NCBI GenBank assembly: GCA_945833725.1
Contig: CAMAFU010000027.1
Location: forward strand, 1-13,655
Source: an uncultured Treponema sp.
Lineage (GTDB): Bacteria > Spirochaetota > Spirochaetia > Treponematales > Treponemataceae
Reading direction: 5' to 3'
Length of the DNA: 13,655 nt
The notes under the pieces are model-generated. The model was given only the letters and a program-made list of their open reading frames with translations, did not search any database and had not been told where the DNA came from. A program made the position numbers and the translations under genes. Of this stretch, positions 6,782-13,655 are shown piece by piece (within the stretch, counting starts at the first letter, position 1; every line of letters starts with the position of its first letter).

Positions 6782-8500
6782 ATGGACATAAACGAAATTT
6801 TATTTTCAATCAATCAGGTCAGCGATTTATCAGAAAAATATTTTCTTGATTTAGGAAATCTTTTTGCATCACTTTTAGACAGAGACAGCGAAAATTCCAT
6901 TCAGCATCTCCAGTCTGTTTTAAAAACAATGCAGGCTGGCAATGAAAAAACAACAAATCAGGAAGACGCACTTTTTAACGACTACGACGAAAAATATAAG
7001 CCACTTTTTTCGGAACTTAACAACAAAATTGAAACTCTTTCAAAACTAGATAAATTTATTGCATCTATTAAAGAAGATTCCGAGCAGATGGAATTGATTG
7101 CCCTTAATGCTATGGTTATTTCAATAAAATCTGGCGAAAAAGGGCTTGCTTTCAGCCGTATTACAGAAAATCTTCAGCGGCTTTCAAAAGATATGTTCCT
7201 TTTTTCGGACAAACTTCTGGAAGAAGAAAAACAGCTTATAAATCATATAAATGGCCTTAAAGAAATTTTTACGAATATTCTTGGGGAACAGAAAAATCTT
7301 TCTCAGGAAGGTAATTCCGGTTCTTCTGCAATAAACGAACTTATTTCCAGTGTAATGGTTCCGCTAAATTCAATAGAAACCTCAATAGAAAATGTTTATC
7401 CGCCAATCCAGAAGGCAATGGAAAATCTTCAGTATCAAGATATTATCCGTCAGGCATTAAATCATGTAAAAAGTTGCCTTAGCCAGACAAACGATATTTC
7501 TAATCTTACGGTCGGCAGCGATGAAGAACTGGATGCCCTTGGCTTTAATATTTCGCTTTTTGAGCTTTCAATAAAAGTCCTTGAAGATATTTCCAAAAAA
7601 CTTTCCGACTGTTTTGTTGATTTTGACAAAAACTGGAGCGTTGTTACTGCAAACCTTTCTACCGTAGAAACTCAAAAAAATTCCTTCGAAAACAGGTTTA
7701 TAAGCAACGAAGTAGACAGCCCGGAAAACATTGATTTACGGCTTCAGCTTATTATAGGGCAATACAAAAAGGTAATAGACAGGTTCAGTCAGTATCATCT
7801 TGTACAGAAAGATTTGTATCACACTACCCAAAGCATTACGGAAAAAGCCCGCACAATGTACACGGTTTTTGGCAACCTTCGTCCTGTAATGAGCCGCCTT
7901 CACCATGTAAGAATCCTTCAGCAGATTGAAGTTTCAAAAAACGAGGCAATAAAATCTGTAAAAGATTCCGTAATGGATATGGATAATCTTATTAAGTCGG
8001 CAAACGATGCTCTGGATGTAATGGAAGAACTGCTTTCAAAATTCATAAGGGAAACGGCAACGCTTCTTTCAAGTTTTAACAGGCTTCTTGATTCCGACAA
8101 CTCAAAAATGTTTGCTCTGCGGAAAAATAAATCATCATTCTTCGACGAATTAACAAAAACCCAGGCAAATTTAGAATCAATTATGTCTCATTTTCAGGTG
8201 TTCCCTTTTGGCTTCGAAAAAAAGTGCGAAAATGTAGCAAAAGATTTGTCTCAAATTCAGGAATTGAATCTGAGCCTTAAAAACTTAAAAAATGAATTGA
8301 AATCTTCTATGGAAAAACTTAAGATAAAACAGAAAAAAGCTCTGGAAGAACGGCATATTTCTGACTGGGTTATTAAAGATTCTAAATTCCGGGATATAAT
8401 CGACAGATTTACTATTACGGCTCACAAAGAAGCTGCCGGAAAAATCGGTGGTTTTGAAATTGAAAGCGGAGCCGATTCCGGTAATATTACTTTTTTCTAA
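6782..8500 (+). CDS. Soluble coiled-coil protein with a degenerate chemoreceptor signalling tip
   Basis: The 572-residue protein is almost wholly helical and coiled-coil in character, with no signal peptide or membrane segment, so it should be cytoplasmic. Residues 104-135, ELIALNAMVISIKSGEKGLAF followed by ITENLQRLS, follow the pattern of the chemoreceptor hairpin tip (ALNAAIEAARAGE, GxGFAVVA, EVRxLA), but several core residues that contact CheA and CheW have changed. Residues 215-229 contain LQYQDIIRQALNHV, which resembles the LQFQDxxRQ motif I associate with receptor-like chemotaxis proteins. The second half (about 250-560) is further coiled coil with no motif I know. It lies 63 bases after the ATPase gene and three before cheD. 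A divergent cytoplasmic receptor or an array adaptor are both possible. Confidence 0.6.
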   Translation: MDINEILFSINQVSDLSEKYFLDLGNLFASLLDRDSENSIQHLQSVLKTMQAGNEKTTNQEDALFNDYDEKYKPLFSELNNKIETLSKLDKFIASIKEDSEQMELIALNAMVISIKSGEKGLAFSRITENLQRLSKDMFLFSDKLLEEEKQLINHINGLKEIFTNILGEQKNLSQEGNSGSSAINELISSVMVPLNSIETSIENVYPPIQKAMENLQYQDIIRQALNHVKSCLSQTNDISNLTVGSDEELDALGFNISLFELSIKVLEDISKKLSDCFVDFDKNWSVVTANLSTVETQKNSFENRFISNEVDSPENIDLRLQLIIGQYKKVIDRFSQYHLVQKDLYHTTQSITEKARTMYTVFGNLRPVMSRLHHVRILQQIEVSKNEAIKSVKDSVMDMDNLIKSANDALDVMEELLSKFIRETATLLSSFNRLLDSDNSKMFALRKNKSSFFDELTKTQANLESIMSHFQVFPFGFEKKCENVAKDLSQIQELNLSLKNLKNELKSSMEKLKIKQKKALEERHISDWVIKDSKFRDIIDRFTITAHKEAAGKIGGFEIESGADSGNITFF

Positions 8501-8503
8501 ATT

Positions 8504-9109
8504 ATGAACAAATATTTTGATCTCCATTTTAACAGAAATGTTGTAATAATTTATCCCGGTGAATTTTATGTTTCTTCCGGGCCTGAGTTAATTTCTACAG
8601 TTCTTGGTTCGTGTGTAAGTATTGTTCTCTACGATCCTATTGCTGCGGTAGGCGGCATGAACCACTATATGCTGGCAAAAGACACAAGTGCCGTACCAGA
8701 TAAAAACGACAGGCTTTTGGGCAGGTTCGGTGAATATGCAATGGAAATGCTTATTTCCAGTCTGGAAAAAAGGGGCGCAGTTTTGAGCCGGTGCATTGCA
8801 AAAGTTTTTGGCGGAGGAAATATTTTTAATTCCACGACCTCTGACGGCAAAGATCTGGTAGGCGAGTCCAATATAAAATTTGCCTTTGATTTTCTCCGGC
8901 AGCATAACATAGAAGTTCGCAGTTCAGATACAGGCGGCATTCTTCCGCGAAAAATTTTCTTTGACCCAACAAATTATAAGGTTTTTGTAAAACTTATTGA
9001 TAATAAAAATTCTGAAGAAAGTAAAATTGAAGAATCGAAAGAACGGAAACAGATTGAATATCTTGCAGAATTAAACAGGCTTTCAAAAGAAAAGAAAAAA
9101 AAAGAATAG
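8504..9109 (+). CDS. cheD: Chemoreceptor glutamine deamidase CheD
   Basis: CheD deamidates specific glutamines on chemoreceptors and, in several bacteria, works with the phosphatase CheC in adaptation. The active-site stretch STVLGSCVSIVLYDP (31-45) holds the catalytic Cys37, and GGMNHYML carries His54. Other family motifs are KVFGGGNIF (103-111) and SSDTGGILPRKIFFDP in the C-terminal part, so the enzyme looks functional. The 201 residues exceed the usual 160 or so because of a charged Lys/Glu tail of about 35 residues. The start is three bases after the previous stop and has no clear ribosome site, which suggests coupling. The neighbouring receptor-like protein is a candidate substrate or partner. 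Confidence 0.93.
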   Translation: MNKYFDLHFNRNVVIIYPGEFYVSSGPELISTVLGSCVSIVLYDPIAAVGGMNHYMLAKDTSAVPDKNDRLLGRFGEYAMEMLISSLEKRGAVLSRCIAKVFGGGNIFNSTTSDGKDLVGESNIKFAFDFLRQHNIEVRSSDTGGILPRKIFFDPTNYKVFVKLIDNKNSEESKIEESKERKQIEYLAELNRLSKEKKKKE

Positions 9110-9136
9110 ATTTGTTTGTTTTTGATTCCGGCAGTG

Positions 9137-9197
9137 AATGTGCAGGATAAACTGTTCTGTTTTTGCCTGCACATTCTGGGAAAGTTTTTATTTTTTT
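9137..9197 (+). terminator. Probable terminator after cheD
   Basis: AATGTGCAGG (9137-9146) and CCTGCACATT (9166-9175) form a perfect ten-base stem with a 19-base loop. T-runs follow at 9185-9189 and 9191-9197, about nine bases after the stem. On the minus strand no T-tract follows, so it serves cheD rather than tex. The T-runs overlap the tex stop codon. Confidence 0.55.
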
Positions 9198-11563
9198 AAC
9201 AGGGCTGCAAAAGGATTGTAACTCATTCCGTCGTCGCTTCCGTAGCTGTGGCTGTATTCTTTTTTAGGTCTGTCGCTTTTTGGAGCATTTCCAGCTTTTT
9301 TTACTACAACAACACGGCGTTTTCCATCGGCAGAAACTGGTTTTTCGCTTTTTTTGCCTTCGTTTGTTTGTCCAAGTCTGGTGTGGGCATCGCTTTTAAG
9401 GGAAAGGCTTATTCTCATTCTGTCCTTATCTAGGGCAATAATGGTAAATTCCTTTACATCGCCTACTTTTATAACATCCATAGGGTCAGAAACAAAACTG
9501 TCGCTTAATTCAGAAACATGAATAAGGGCTGTTTCGTGCAGACCAATATCAACAAAGGCACCGAAATCAACAACATTTTTGATTTTTCCTGTAACTTTCA
9601 TGCCGGTAGAAAGGTCTTCGAACTTTACAACGCCTTTCTGCATGATTGGAGCAGGATAATCTTCTCTTGGGTCGCGGTTTGGTTTGCCCAGTTCTTCGAT
9701 AATGTCATTTAGAGTTGTTTCGCCTACATTATATTTTTCGCAGAGGGATTTTTTTACATCGGCAGGAACGGCTTTTTTCTGCTGAACATAAGACAGAATT
9801 TCTCTGGCAGCATCGTAATTTTCTGGATGAACCCAGGTGTTGTCGAGAGGATCGCTGCTTTCTGCAATTTTTAAAAATCCGGCACACTGTTCAAATGCTT
9901 TAGGTCCAAGACCAGGAACTTTTTTTAATTCTTCCCGGCTTGTAATTTTGCCGTTGGCATCTCTGTATGCTACGATTTTTTTTGCAGTTGAAAGGTTGAT
10001 TCCTGAAACATATTTAAGAAGCATGTATGAAGCGGTGTTTAAGTTTACTCCAACCTGATTTACTACAGTTCCCACAACTTCGTCCAGCTGTTCTGCCAGT
10101 TTTTTCTGGTTTACATCGTGCTGATAAAGGCCGACTCCGATGGCTTTTGGATCAATTTTTACCAGTTCTGCAAGAGGATCCTGCAAACGGCGGCCCATGC
10201 TTATGGCTCCGCGGATAGTAAGGTCAAGTTCCGGGAATTCTTCTGTTGCAACAGGGCTGGCAGAATAAACAGAAGCACCGGATTCATCAACTACAGTGTA
10301 CTGAACATCTCCGCCAGCATAATTTTCGCTGATTACTTTGCTTACAAGAGCCTGAACTTCTGGGCTGCCTGTACCGTTTCCAACAGCTACTACCTGAATG
10401 TCGTATTTGTCGATGGCGTCGTTAATCTGTTTGTAGGCATCTTCCGGGTTTTGTACCTGAAAAATTTTAAAATAGCCCAGATATTTACCTGTTTCATCCA
10501 AAGCGGCACATTTTGTTCCTGTACGGATTCCCGGGTCAATTCCTAAAACACGGCTTCCTTTAATAGGCTGAGTCATAAGAAGGTTGCGGAGGTTTTCGGA
10601 GAAAATTCCAATTCCGTGACTGTCGGCTTCGTCTGTTTCGTCGGAGCGGATTTCCCTTACAACGGCAGGAGATAAAAGCCGTACAAGTCCGTCTTCGATG
10701 GCATCTTTATGGTATGTATTTGAAATTTTTACTTTTTTCTGAAGAAGGGAAACAGCATCATCAACAGGAACATCAATGGTAACGCTTAATGCACCTTCCC
10801 TTTCTGCCCTGTTAAGTGCGAGAATTCTGTGGGGTTTAACCTGATTCAATGGTTCGGAATAATCCCAGTACATTTTGTAAGTAGAAGTTTTTTCGACAGT
10901 TTCGGCATCCTGACCTTCTGGTACAATTCCCTTTGAAATAATTGAACCACTGGCCATGTAAAGGTCGTGGACAGCAGAGCGGTTTTCGGTGTTCTGGCTT
11001 GTTTTTTCGGCAATAATGTCTTTTGCACCGGCAATAGCATCGGCAGCAGTTTCTACATTTAATGCCTGATCTTCATTGTCGGTTTTTATGAATTTTTCGG
11101 CTTCTTTTTCTACAGCAGCATCGTCGTTTTCGCCGCAAATAAAGTCTGCCAGACCTTCCAAACCTTTTTCCAGGGCAACCATGCCGCGAGTTTTCTTTTT
11201 CTTTTTGAAAGGAGCCCACAAATCTTCAAGTTCGGTAAGGGTTTTTGCACCCATAACGGCTTGGTAGAGAGTGTCTGTAAGTTTGCCTTGTGCAAAAATG
11301 CCCCGGACAATTTCAAGACGCCTTTCTTCAAGATTTTTGTAAGATTTAAATGAATGATCGCAGGCTGCAACTTGAACTTCGTTTAAATTATCGTGTTTTT
11401 CTTTACGATAGCGGGAAATAAAAGGAACGGTACAGCCTTCGTTAATAAGACTGATAACGGCACTAACCTGACTTACGCGGATGTTAAGTTCTTCCGCAAT
11501 TTTTTTCATAATATCCACTTCGTTAACAACGAGGGAGTCCATTGTTTCTTGTGTAAATTCCAT
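9188..11563 (-). CDS. tex: Tex family RNA-binding protein (YqgF, HhH and S1 domains)
   Basis: Tex is a conserved nucleic-acid-binding protein linked to transcription and RNA metabolism, related to eukaryotic Spt6. The 791 residues show the Tex N-terminal helical domain (about 19-200), a YqgF/RNase-H-like domain beginning at VLGIDPGIRTG (339-349), helix-hairpin-helix repeats (about 498-566, with VPGLGPKAFE) and an S1 domain (about 650-723, GKIKNVVDFGAFVDIG, IHVSELS). A Lys-rich low-complexity tail follows, ending NPFAALLKK. The first 18 residues precede the usual family start at DIMKKIAEEL, so an internal start at 11509 is possible. I keep 11563 because a good promoter sits nine bases before it. 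The gene is divergent from the PAS gene and convergent with cheD. Confidence 0.95.
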   Translation of the reverse strand: MEFTQETMDSLVVNEVDIMKKIAEELNIRVSQVSAVISLINEGCTVPFISRYRKEKHDNLNEVQVAACDHSFKSYKNLEERRLEIVRGIFAQGKLTDTLYQAVMGAKTLTELEDLWAPFKKKKKTRGMVALEKGLEGLADFICGENDDAAVEKEAEKFIKTDNEDQALNVETAADAIAGAKDIIAEKTSQNTENRSAVHDLYMASGSIISKGIVPEGQDAETVEKTSTYKMYWDYSEPLNQVKPHRILALNRAEREGALSVTIDVPVDDAVSLLQKKVKISNTYHKDAIEDGLVRLLSPAVVREIRSDETDEADSHGIGIFSENLRNLLMTQPIKGSRVLGIDPGIRTGTKCAALDETGKYLGYFKIFQVQNPEDAYKQINDAIDKYDIQVVAVGNGTGSPEVQALVSKVISENYAGGDVQYTVVDESGASVYSASPVATEEFPELDLTIRGAISMGRRLQDPLAELVKIDPKAIGVGLYQHDVNQKKLAEQLDEVVGTVVNQVGVNLNTASYMLLKYVSGINLSTAKKIVAYRDANGKITSREELKKVPGLGPKAFEQCAGFLKIAESSDPLDNTWVHPENYDAAREILSYVQQKKAVPADVKKSLCEKYNVGETTLNDIIEELGKPNRDPREDYPAPIMQKGVVKFEDLSTGMKVTGKIKNVVDFGAFVDIGLHETALIHVSELSDSFVSDPMDVIKVGDVKEFTIIALDKDRMRISLSLKSDAHTRLGQTNEGKKSEKPVSADGKRRVVVVKKAGNAPKSDRPKKEYSHSYGSDDGMSYNPFAALLKK

Positions 11564-11572
11564 AGTTTTAAC

Positions 11573-11601
11573 ATTCTACAGAAAAAACGGCGCAGTTTCA
11601 A
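11573..11601 (-). promoter_or_regulatory. Promoter of tex, nearly leaderless
   Basis: On the minus strand TTGAAA (11601-11596) and TAGAAT (11578-11573) are 17 bases apart. Nine bases (GTTAAAACT) separate the -10 box from the ATG, giving a leader of about two to four nucleotides and no room for a Shine-Dalgarno sequence. Confidence 0.65.
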
Positions 11602-11658
11602 ATGAAATCCCAGCTTCTGTCAGGTCGCAGCCAGTGTCTTTGCATTTATAAAAAATAA

Positions 11659-11687
11659 ATGACAGGAAATGTTTTTTTTGTTATTTT
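11659..11687 (+). promoter_or_regulatory. Promoter of the PAS-domain gene
   Basis: ATGACA (11659-11664) and TATTTT (11682-11687) are 17 bases apart, and the -10 box is the same as that of the SRP RNA. The predicted leader is about 25 nt. An AT-rich inverted repeat (ATTTAT at 11644, ATAAAT at 11655) lies just upstream, between the two divergent promoters. Confidence 0.5.
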
Positions 11688-11705
11688 TAATTCCACGGTT
11701 ATTAC

Positions 11706-11711
11706 GAGGTG
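11706..11711 (+). promoter_or_regulatory. Ribosome binding site of the PAS gene
   Basis: GAGGTG precedes three consecutive ATG codons (11713, 11716, 11719). Spacings are one, four and seven bases, so the third ATG is the best placed. This is the clearest Shine-Dalgarno sequence in the window. Confidence 0.6.
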
Positions 11712-11718
11712 AATGATG

Positions 11719-12078
11719 ATGAATATTGATTTTTTTAAGGCTGTGTTGGACAGTGAACCTTCTTCGGTTGTTGTGTGTGATTTAAACGACACGATTGTTT
11801 ATATGAATCCCTTTGCTGTAAAAAAATACGGAAAAGATTTAACGGGAAAAAATCTGCTGGACTGTCACAACGAAAATTCCCGGATGTTAATAAAAAAGAC
11901 TGTGGAATGGTTTAAAAAAAGTTCCGACAACAATTCTGTATACGAATTTCATAATGAAAAAGAAAATCGCGATGTATACATAATTGCCCTTCGGGACGAA
12001 CAGAAAAATTTAACAGGCTACTGGGAAAAGCATATTTACCGTAATGCAGAAACAGCCTCTTTTTTTGATTTTTCGTAA
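11719..12078 (+). CDS. Single PAS-domain protein
   Basis: This protein of 119 residues consists of one PAS fold and nothing else. SVVVCDLNDTIVYMNPFAVKKYG (about 16-38) is the classic PAS opening with the N-P pair, followed by GKNLLDCHNENSR (44-56), and VYEFHNEKENRDVYIIALRD with LTGYWEKHIYR as the last strands. The LLDCHN segment reminds me of the sensor PAS of DUF438-type proteins, in which small ligands or haem have been proposed. There is no kinase, GGDEF or methyl-accepting domain, so it must act through a partner, which is not visible here. The start is set by the ribosome site at 11706-11711; the first ATG at 11713 would add two Met residues. Its stop overlaps the U-tract of the opposing terminator. 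Confidence 0.75.
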   Translation: MNIDFFKAVLDSEPSSVVVCDLNDTIVYMNPFAVKKYGKDLTGKNLLDCHNENSRMLIKKTVEWFKKSSDNNSVYEFHNEKENRDVYIIALRDEQKNLTGYWEKHIYRNAETASFFDFS

Positions 12079-12116
12079 AAAAAATGCCCGGCACTAAAAA
12101 ACTTAAGCACCGGGCA
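12077..12116 (-). terminator. Terminator of the pectate lyase gene
   Basis: TGCCCGG (12085-12091) and CCGGGCA (12110-12116) form a seven-base GC-rich stem with an 18-base loop. On the minus strand it is followed by eight Ts (complement of 12077-12084). The plus strand has no T-tract after the stem, so the direction is clear. The U-tract overlaps the stop codon of the PAS gene. Confidence 0.75.
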
Positions 12117-12146
12117 AAAATTCTAAGTTAGAATATAAAACAATTT

Positions 12147-13655
12147 TTATTTAATTCCTGCTTTAGTTGGCAGATTTGTTTTAGAGTCGCTGGCAGAAGT
12201 TTTTGTCCATGTATATGGAGGAGTAAATCCTGCGTTATTGGTATCTGATTCTCCAGGACAGTCTTTAACAGTCCATTTTCCTTCGCCAAGACCGCTTGAT
12301 GAGTTCCAGCAGCCTACTTTTCTGTCGGAGCGGATGTTTTCAAAGCAAACATTGTCTACATAAACAAGGCTTTCTGCCCTTACTTCGATTCCTGTTGCAT
12401 CGCCGTCAGCACCCTTGAGATAGCTTGAATAGATGTGGGCTCTTCCAAAGCGGAACAAAGGCTGGCGGGAGTGAATGTTTTCGAAGTAGTTGTTGTACAT
12501 TGTCATGCGAACCTGACTTCCCTGAGGCCGGCTTTCTGCCTTGTCGTTGGAACCGCCGCAAAGACAGGCTTTCCAGTGGTCGTGGAAGTAGCTGTTGGAA
12601 ATGGAAACAAAGCGGCTTGTTTCGGAAACATCGAGAAGCCCGTCGTAGAAGTCTTTAGTCCATTTTTGTTCTGGTGTGGAGTTTTCGCCTTCCAAATCTA
12701 CAGGGAATTTGTGGTCGCTGAAATTTATGTCCGTGCCGTCTACTTCTTTTGGAGTAAGGCTTGAGCTAAACTCGCAGTGGTCTATCCATACATGCTGACC
12801 GCCCTTAATGCTCAGGGCATCGTTGCCTTTTCCGTCAAAGTAGTCGTCACTAATTACATCTCCAAAGTGCAGGTATTTTACAATAACATTTGTGCCGCTG
12901 ATTTTAGGGTTGATGTTCTTAAAGCCGTAATCTTTGCCCACTTCGCCGATTACAGTTTTGTTTGAACCGATGTCGAAGGTAAAGCTGCGGTTTTTAAGGA
13001 TGAATTTTGCTTCGGCTTCTGTTGTGCCGGCGGTTGTCAAAGCGTTAAGTGCACTTGTGTAATCAGCTGAACCAATCCATTCTGCAGAAGAGATGCGGGC
13101 TGTAACTTTGATGATTGCCGGGTCGTTACCGGAAATTTTTGACTTGTTTGCAAAAAGGTCAGCATAAGAAGCGATTGTAATTTCTTCTCCGCCAAAACCG
13201 CCAGTAATGGTGTAGGCAGTGCCAGCATCGTCGCAGACAGAAGCGTAGCCTTCGAGACCTTTAAGGCTTTCTTCCTTGTTGTATGAAGCTGAAATGAAAT
13301 TTGCCTTAAAGGTTTTGTCGGAATCAACCTTTACTTTAAAACTTCCTGTTGTATCTGTATTTGTTCCGCACCATGAGTCAAAAACATAGCCTTCTTTAGG
13401 AGTTGCAGTTACGGTAACTTCAGTTCCTTCAATATAGCTATCCTGTTCTGGAGAGAATTCAATGGAACCGTAGGCAGAATTATTTACAGAAACTTTTACC
13501 TGATAGTAATTTGCTGACTGTCCTGTTCCGTTTTTTATTCCTTTGCCTTTTATTGTAATGTAGTCAAAATTTGGAATCATGCCGTCGGAAAGGTATAAAC
13601 CTGCAACATTACCGTCAGTTTCTGCCTTTTTTTCGTCTTCTGTTCCGTTAGGGTA
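12147..13655 (-). CDS. Secreted pectate lyase, PL1 family, with InlB-type repeat domain (partial)
   Basis: This enzyme cleaves polygalacturonate by beta-elimination outside the cell. The frame stays open to the window edge, so the ATG at 13580 is internal and the signal peptide is not seen; 502 residues are visible. Numbered from the first visible residue, 51-120 form a divergent InlB B-repeat / bacterial repeat domain (YGSIEFSP, EGTEVTVTATPKEGYVFDSW, FKANF). The parallel beta-helix follows, with VWIDHCEFS (289-297), GLLDVSETSRFVSISNSYFHD in two parts around 339-360, and SRQPLFRFG (396-404), which contains the catalytic RxPxxR. These are the conserved PL1 motifs. It stands alone on the minus strand with a strong terminator. 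It points to a plant-polymer-degrading gut lifestyle. Confidence 0.9.
   Translation of the reverse strand, partial: YPNGTEDEKKAETDGNVAGLYLSDGMIPNFDYITIKGKGIKNGTGQSANYYQVKVSVNNSAYGSIEFSPEQDSYIEGTEVTVTATPKEGYVFDSWCGTNTDTTGSFKVKVDSDKTFKANFISASYNKEESLKGLEGYASVCDDAGTAYTITGGFGGEEITIASYADLFANKSKISGNDPAIIKVTARISSAEWIGSADYTSALNALTTAGTTEAEAKFILKNRSFTFDIGSNKTVIGEVGKDYGFKNINPKISGTNVIVKYLHFGDVISDDYFDGKGNDALSIKGGQHVWIDHCEFSSSLTPKEVDGTDINFSDHKFPVDLEGENSTPEQKWTKDFYDGLLDVSETSRFVSISNSYFHDHWKACLCGGSNDKAESRPQGSQVRMTMYNNYFENIHSRQPLFRFGRAHIYSSYLKGADGDATGIEVRAESLVYVDNVCFENIRSDRKVGCWNSSSGLGEGKWTVKDCPGESDTNNAGFTPPYTWTKTSASDSKTNLPTKAGIK

Noticed and set aside
9248..11605. Several plus-strand open frames opposite tex
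   Set aside because: They are shadows of a well-supported 791-residue gene and show no family motifs or ribosome sites.
12120..12134. Palindrome ATTCTAAGTTAGAAT near the pectate lyase terminator
   Set aside because: It is AT-rich with a one-base centre and no U-tract on either side that would make it a terminator; a chance operator-like palindrome is just as likely.
13578..13580. ATG at 13580 as the true start of the pectate lyase
   Set aside because: The frame is open for 25 more codons to the window edge and the protein has no signal peptide at that point, so the gene is truncated by the window.

Overview
The window looks like a chromosomal segment of a spirochaete of the genus Treponema, most likely a gut or rumen commensal rather than the syphilis agent. 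The reasons are AT-rich codon use, a de novo pyrimidine operon (absent from T. pallidum), class III fructose-1,6-bisphosphatase, a chemotaxis-type CheD beside a MinD-like ATPase, and a secreted pectate lyase. The genus is inferred from gene content and protein style; no database search was possible.

Layout. Positions 1-294 hold the 3' end of an outer-membrane-like barrel protein, followed by a structured intergenic repeat (about 302-425). Positions 479-5209 are a tight four-gene operon: pyrB and pyrI (the two aspartate transcarbamoylase subunits), pyrC (dihydroorotase) and fbp. The genes overlap or nearly abut. Together they make dihydroorotate from carbamoyl phosphate and aspartate, with a gluconeogenic phosphatase attached. 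On the opposite strand just after fbp is a small structured RNA, read here as the signal recognition particle RNA (ffs, 5216-5310), with its own promoter and U-tract. The rest of the 5311-5692 gap holds a second, inverted copy of the intergenic repeat (about 5393-5575) and the promoter of the next operon. No convincing feature was seen in 5576-5657.

Positions 5693-9109 form a second unit on the plus strand: a MinD/FlhG-like ATPase, a soluble coiled-coil protein with a degenerate chemoreceptor tip, and CheD. I read it as an accessory chemotaxis or array-positioning module; that role is inference. A terminator separates it from the convergent tex gene (minus strand, 9188-11563), which encodes an RNA-binding Tex/YqgF-HhH-S1 protein. 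Divergent from tex is a solo PAS-domain gene (11719-12078). The right end carries a minus-strand PL1 pectate lyase with an InlB-type repeat domain, cut by the window edge.

Two patterns recur. First, pyrB, the MinD-like gene and tex have -10 boxes 6 to 9 bases before the ATG and no Shine-Dalgarno sequence, so their transcripts should be essentially leaderless. Second, at all three convergent junctions (fbp/ffs, cheD/tex, PAS/pectate lyase) the U-tract of one terminator overlaps or abuts the stop codon of the opposing gene.
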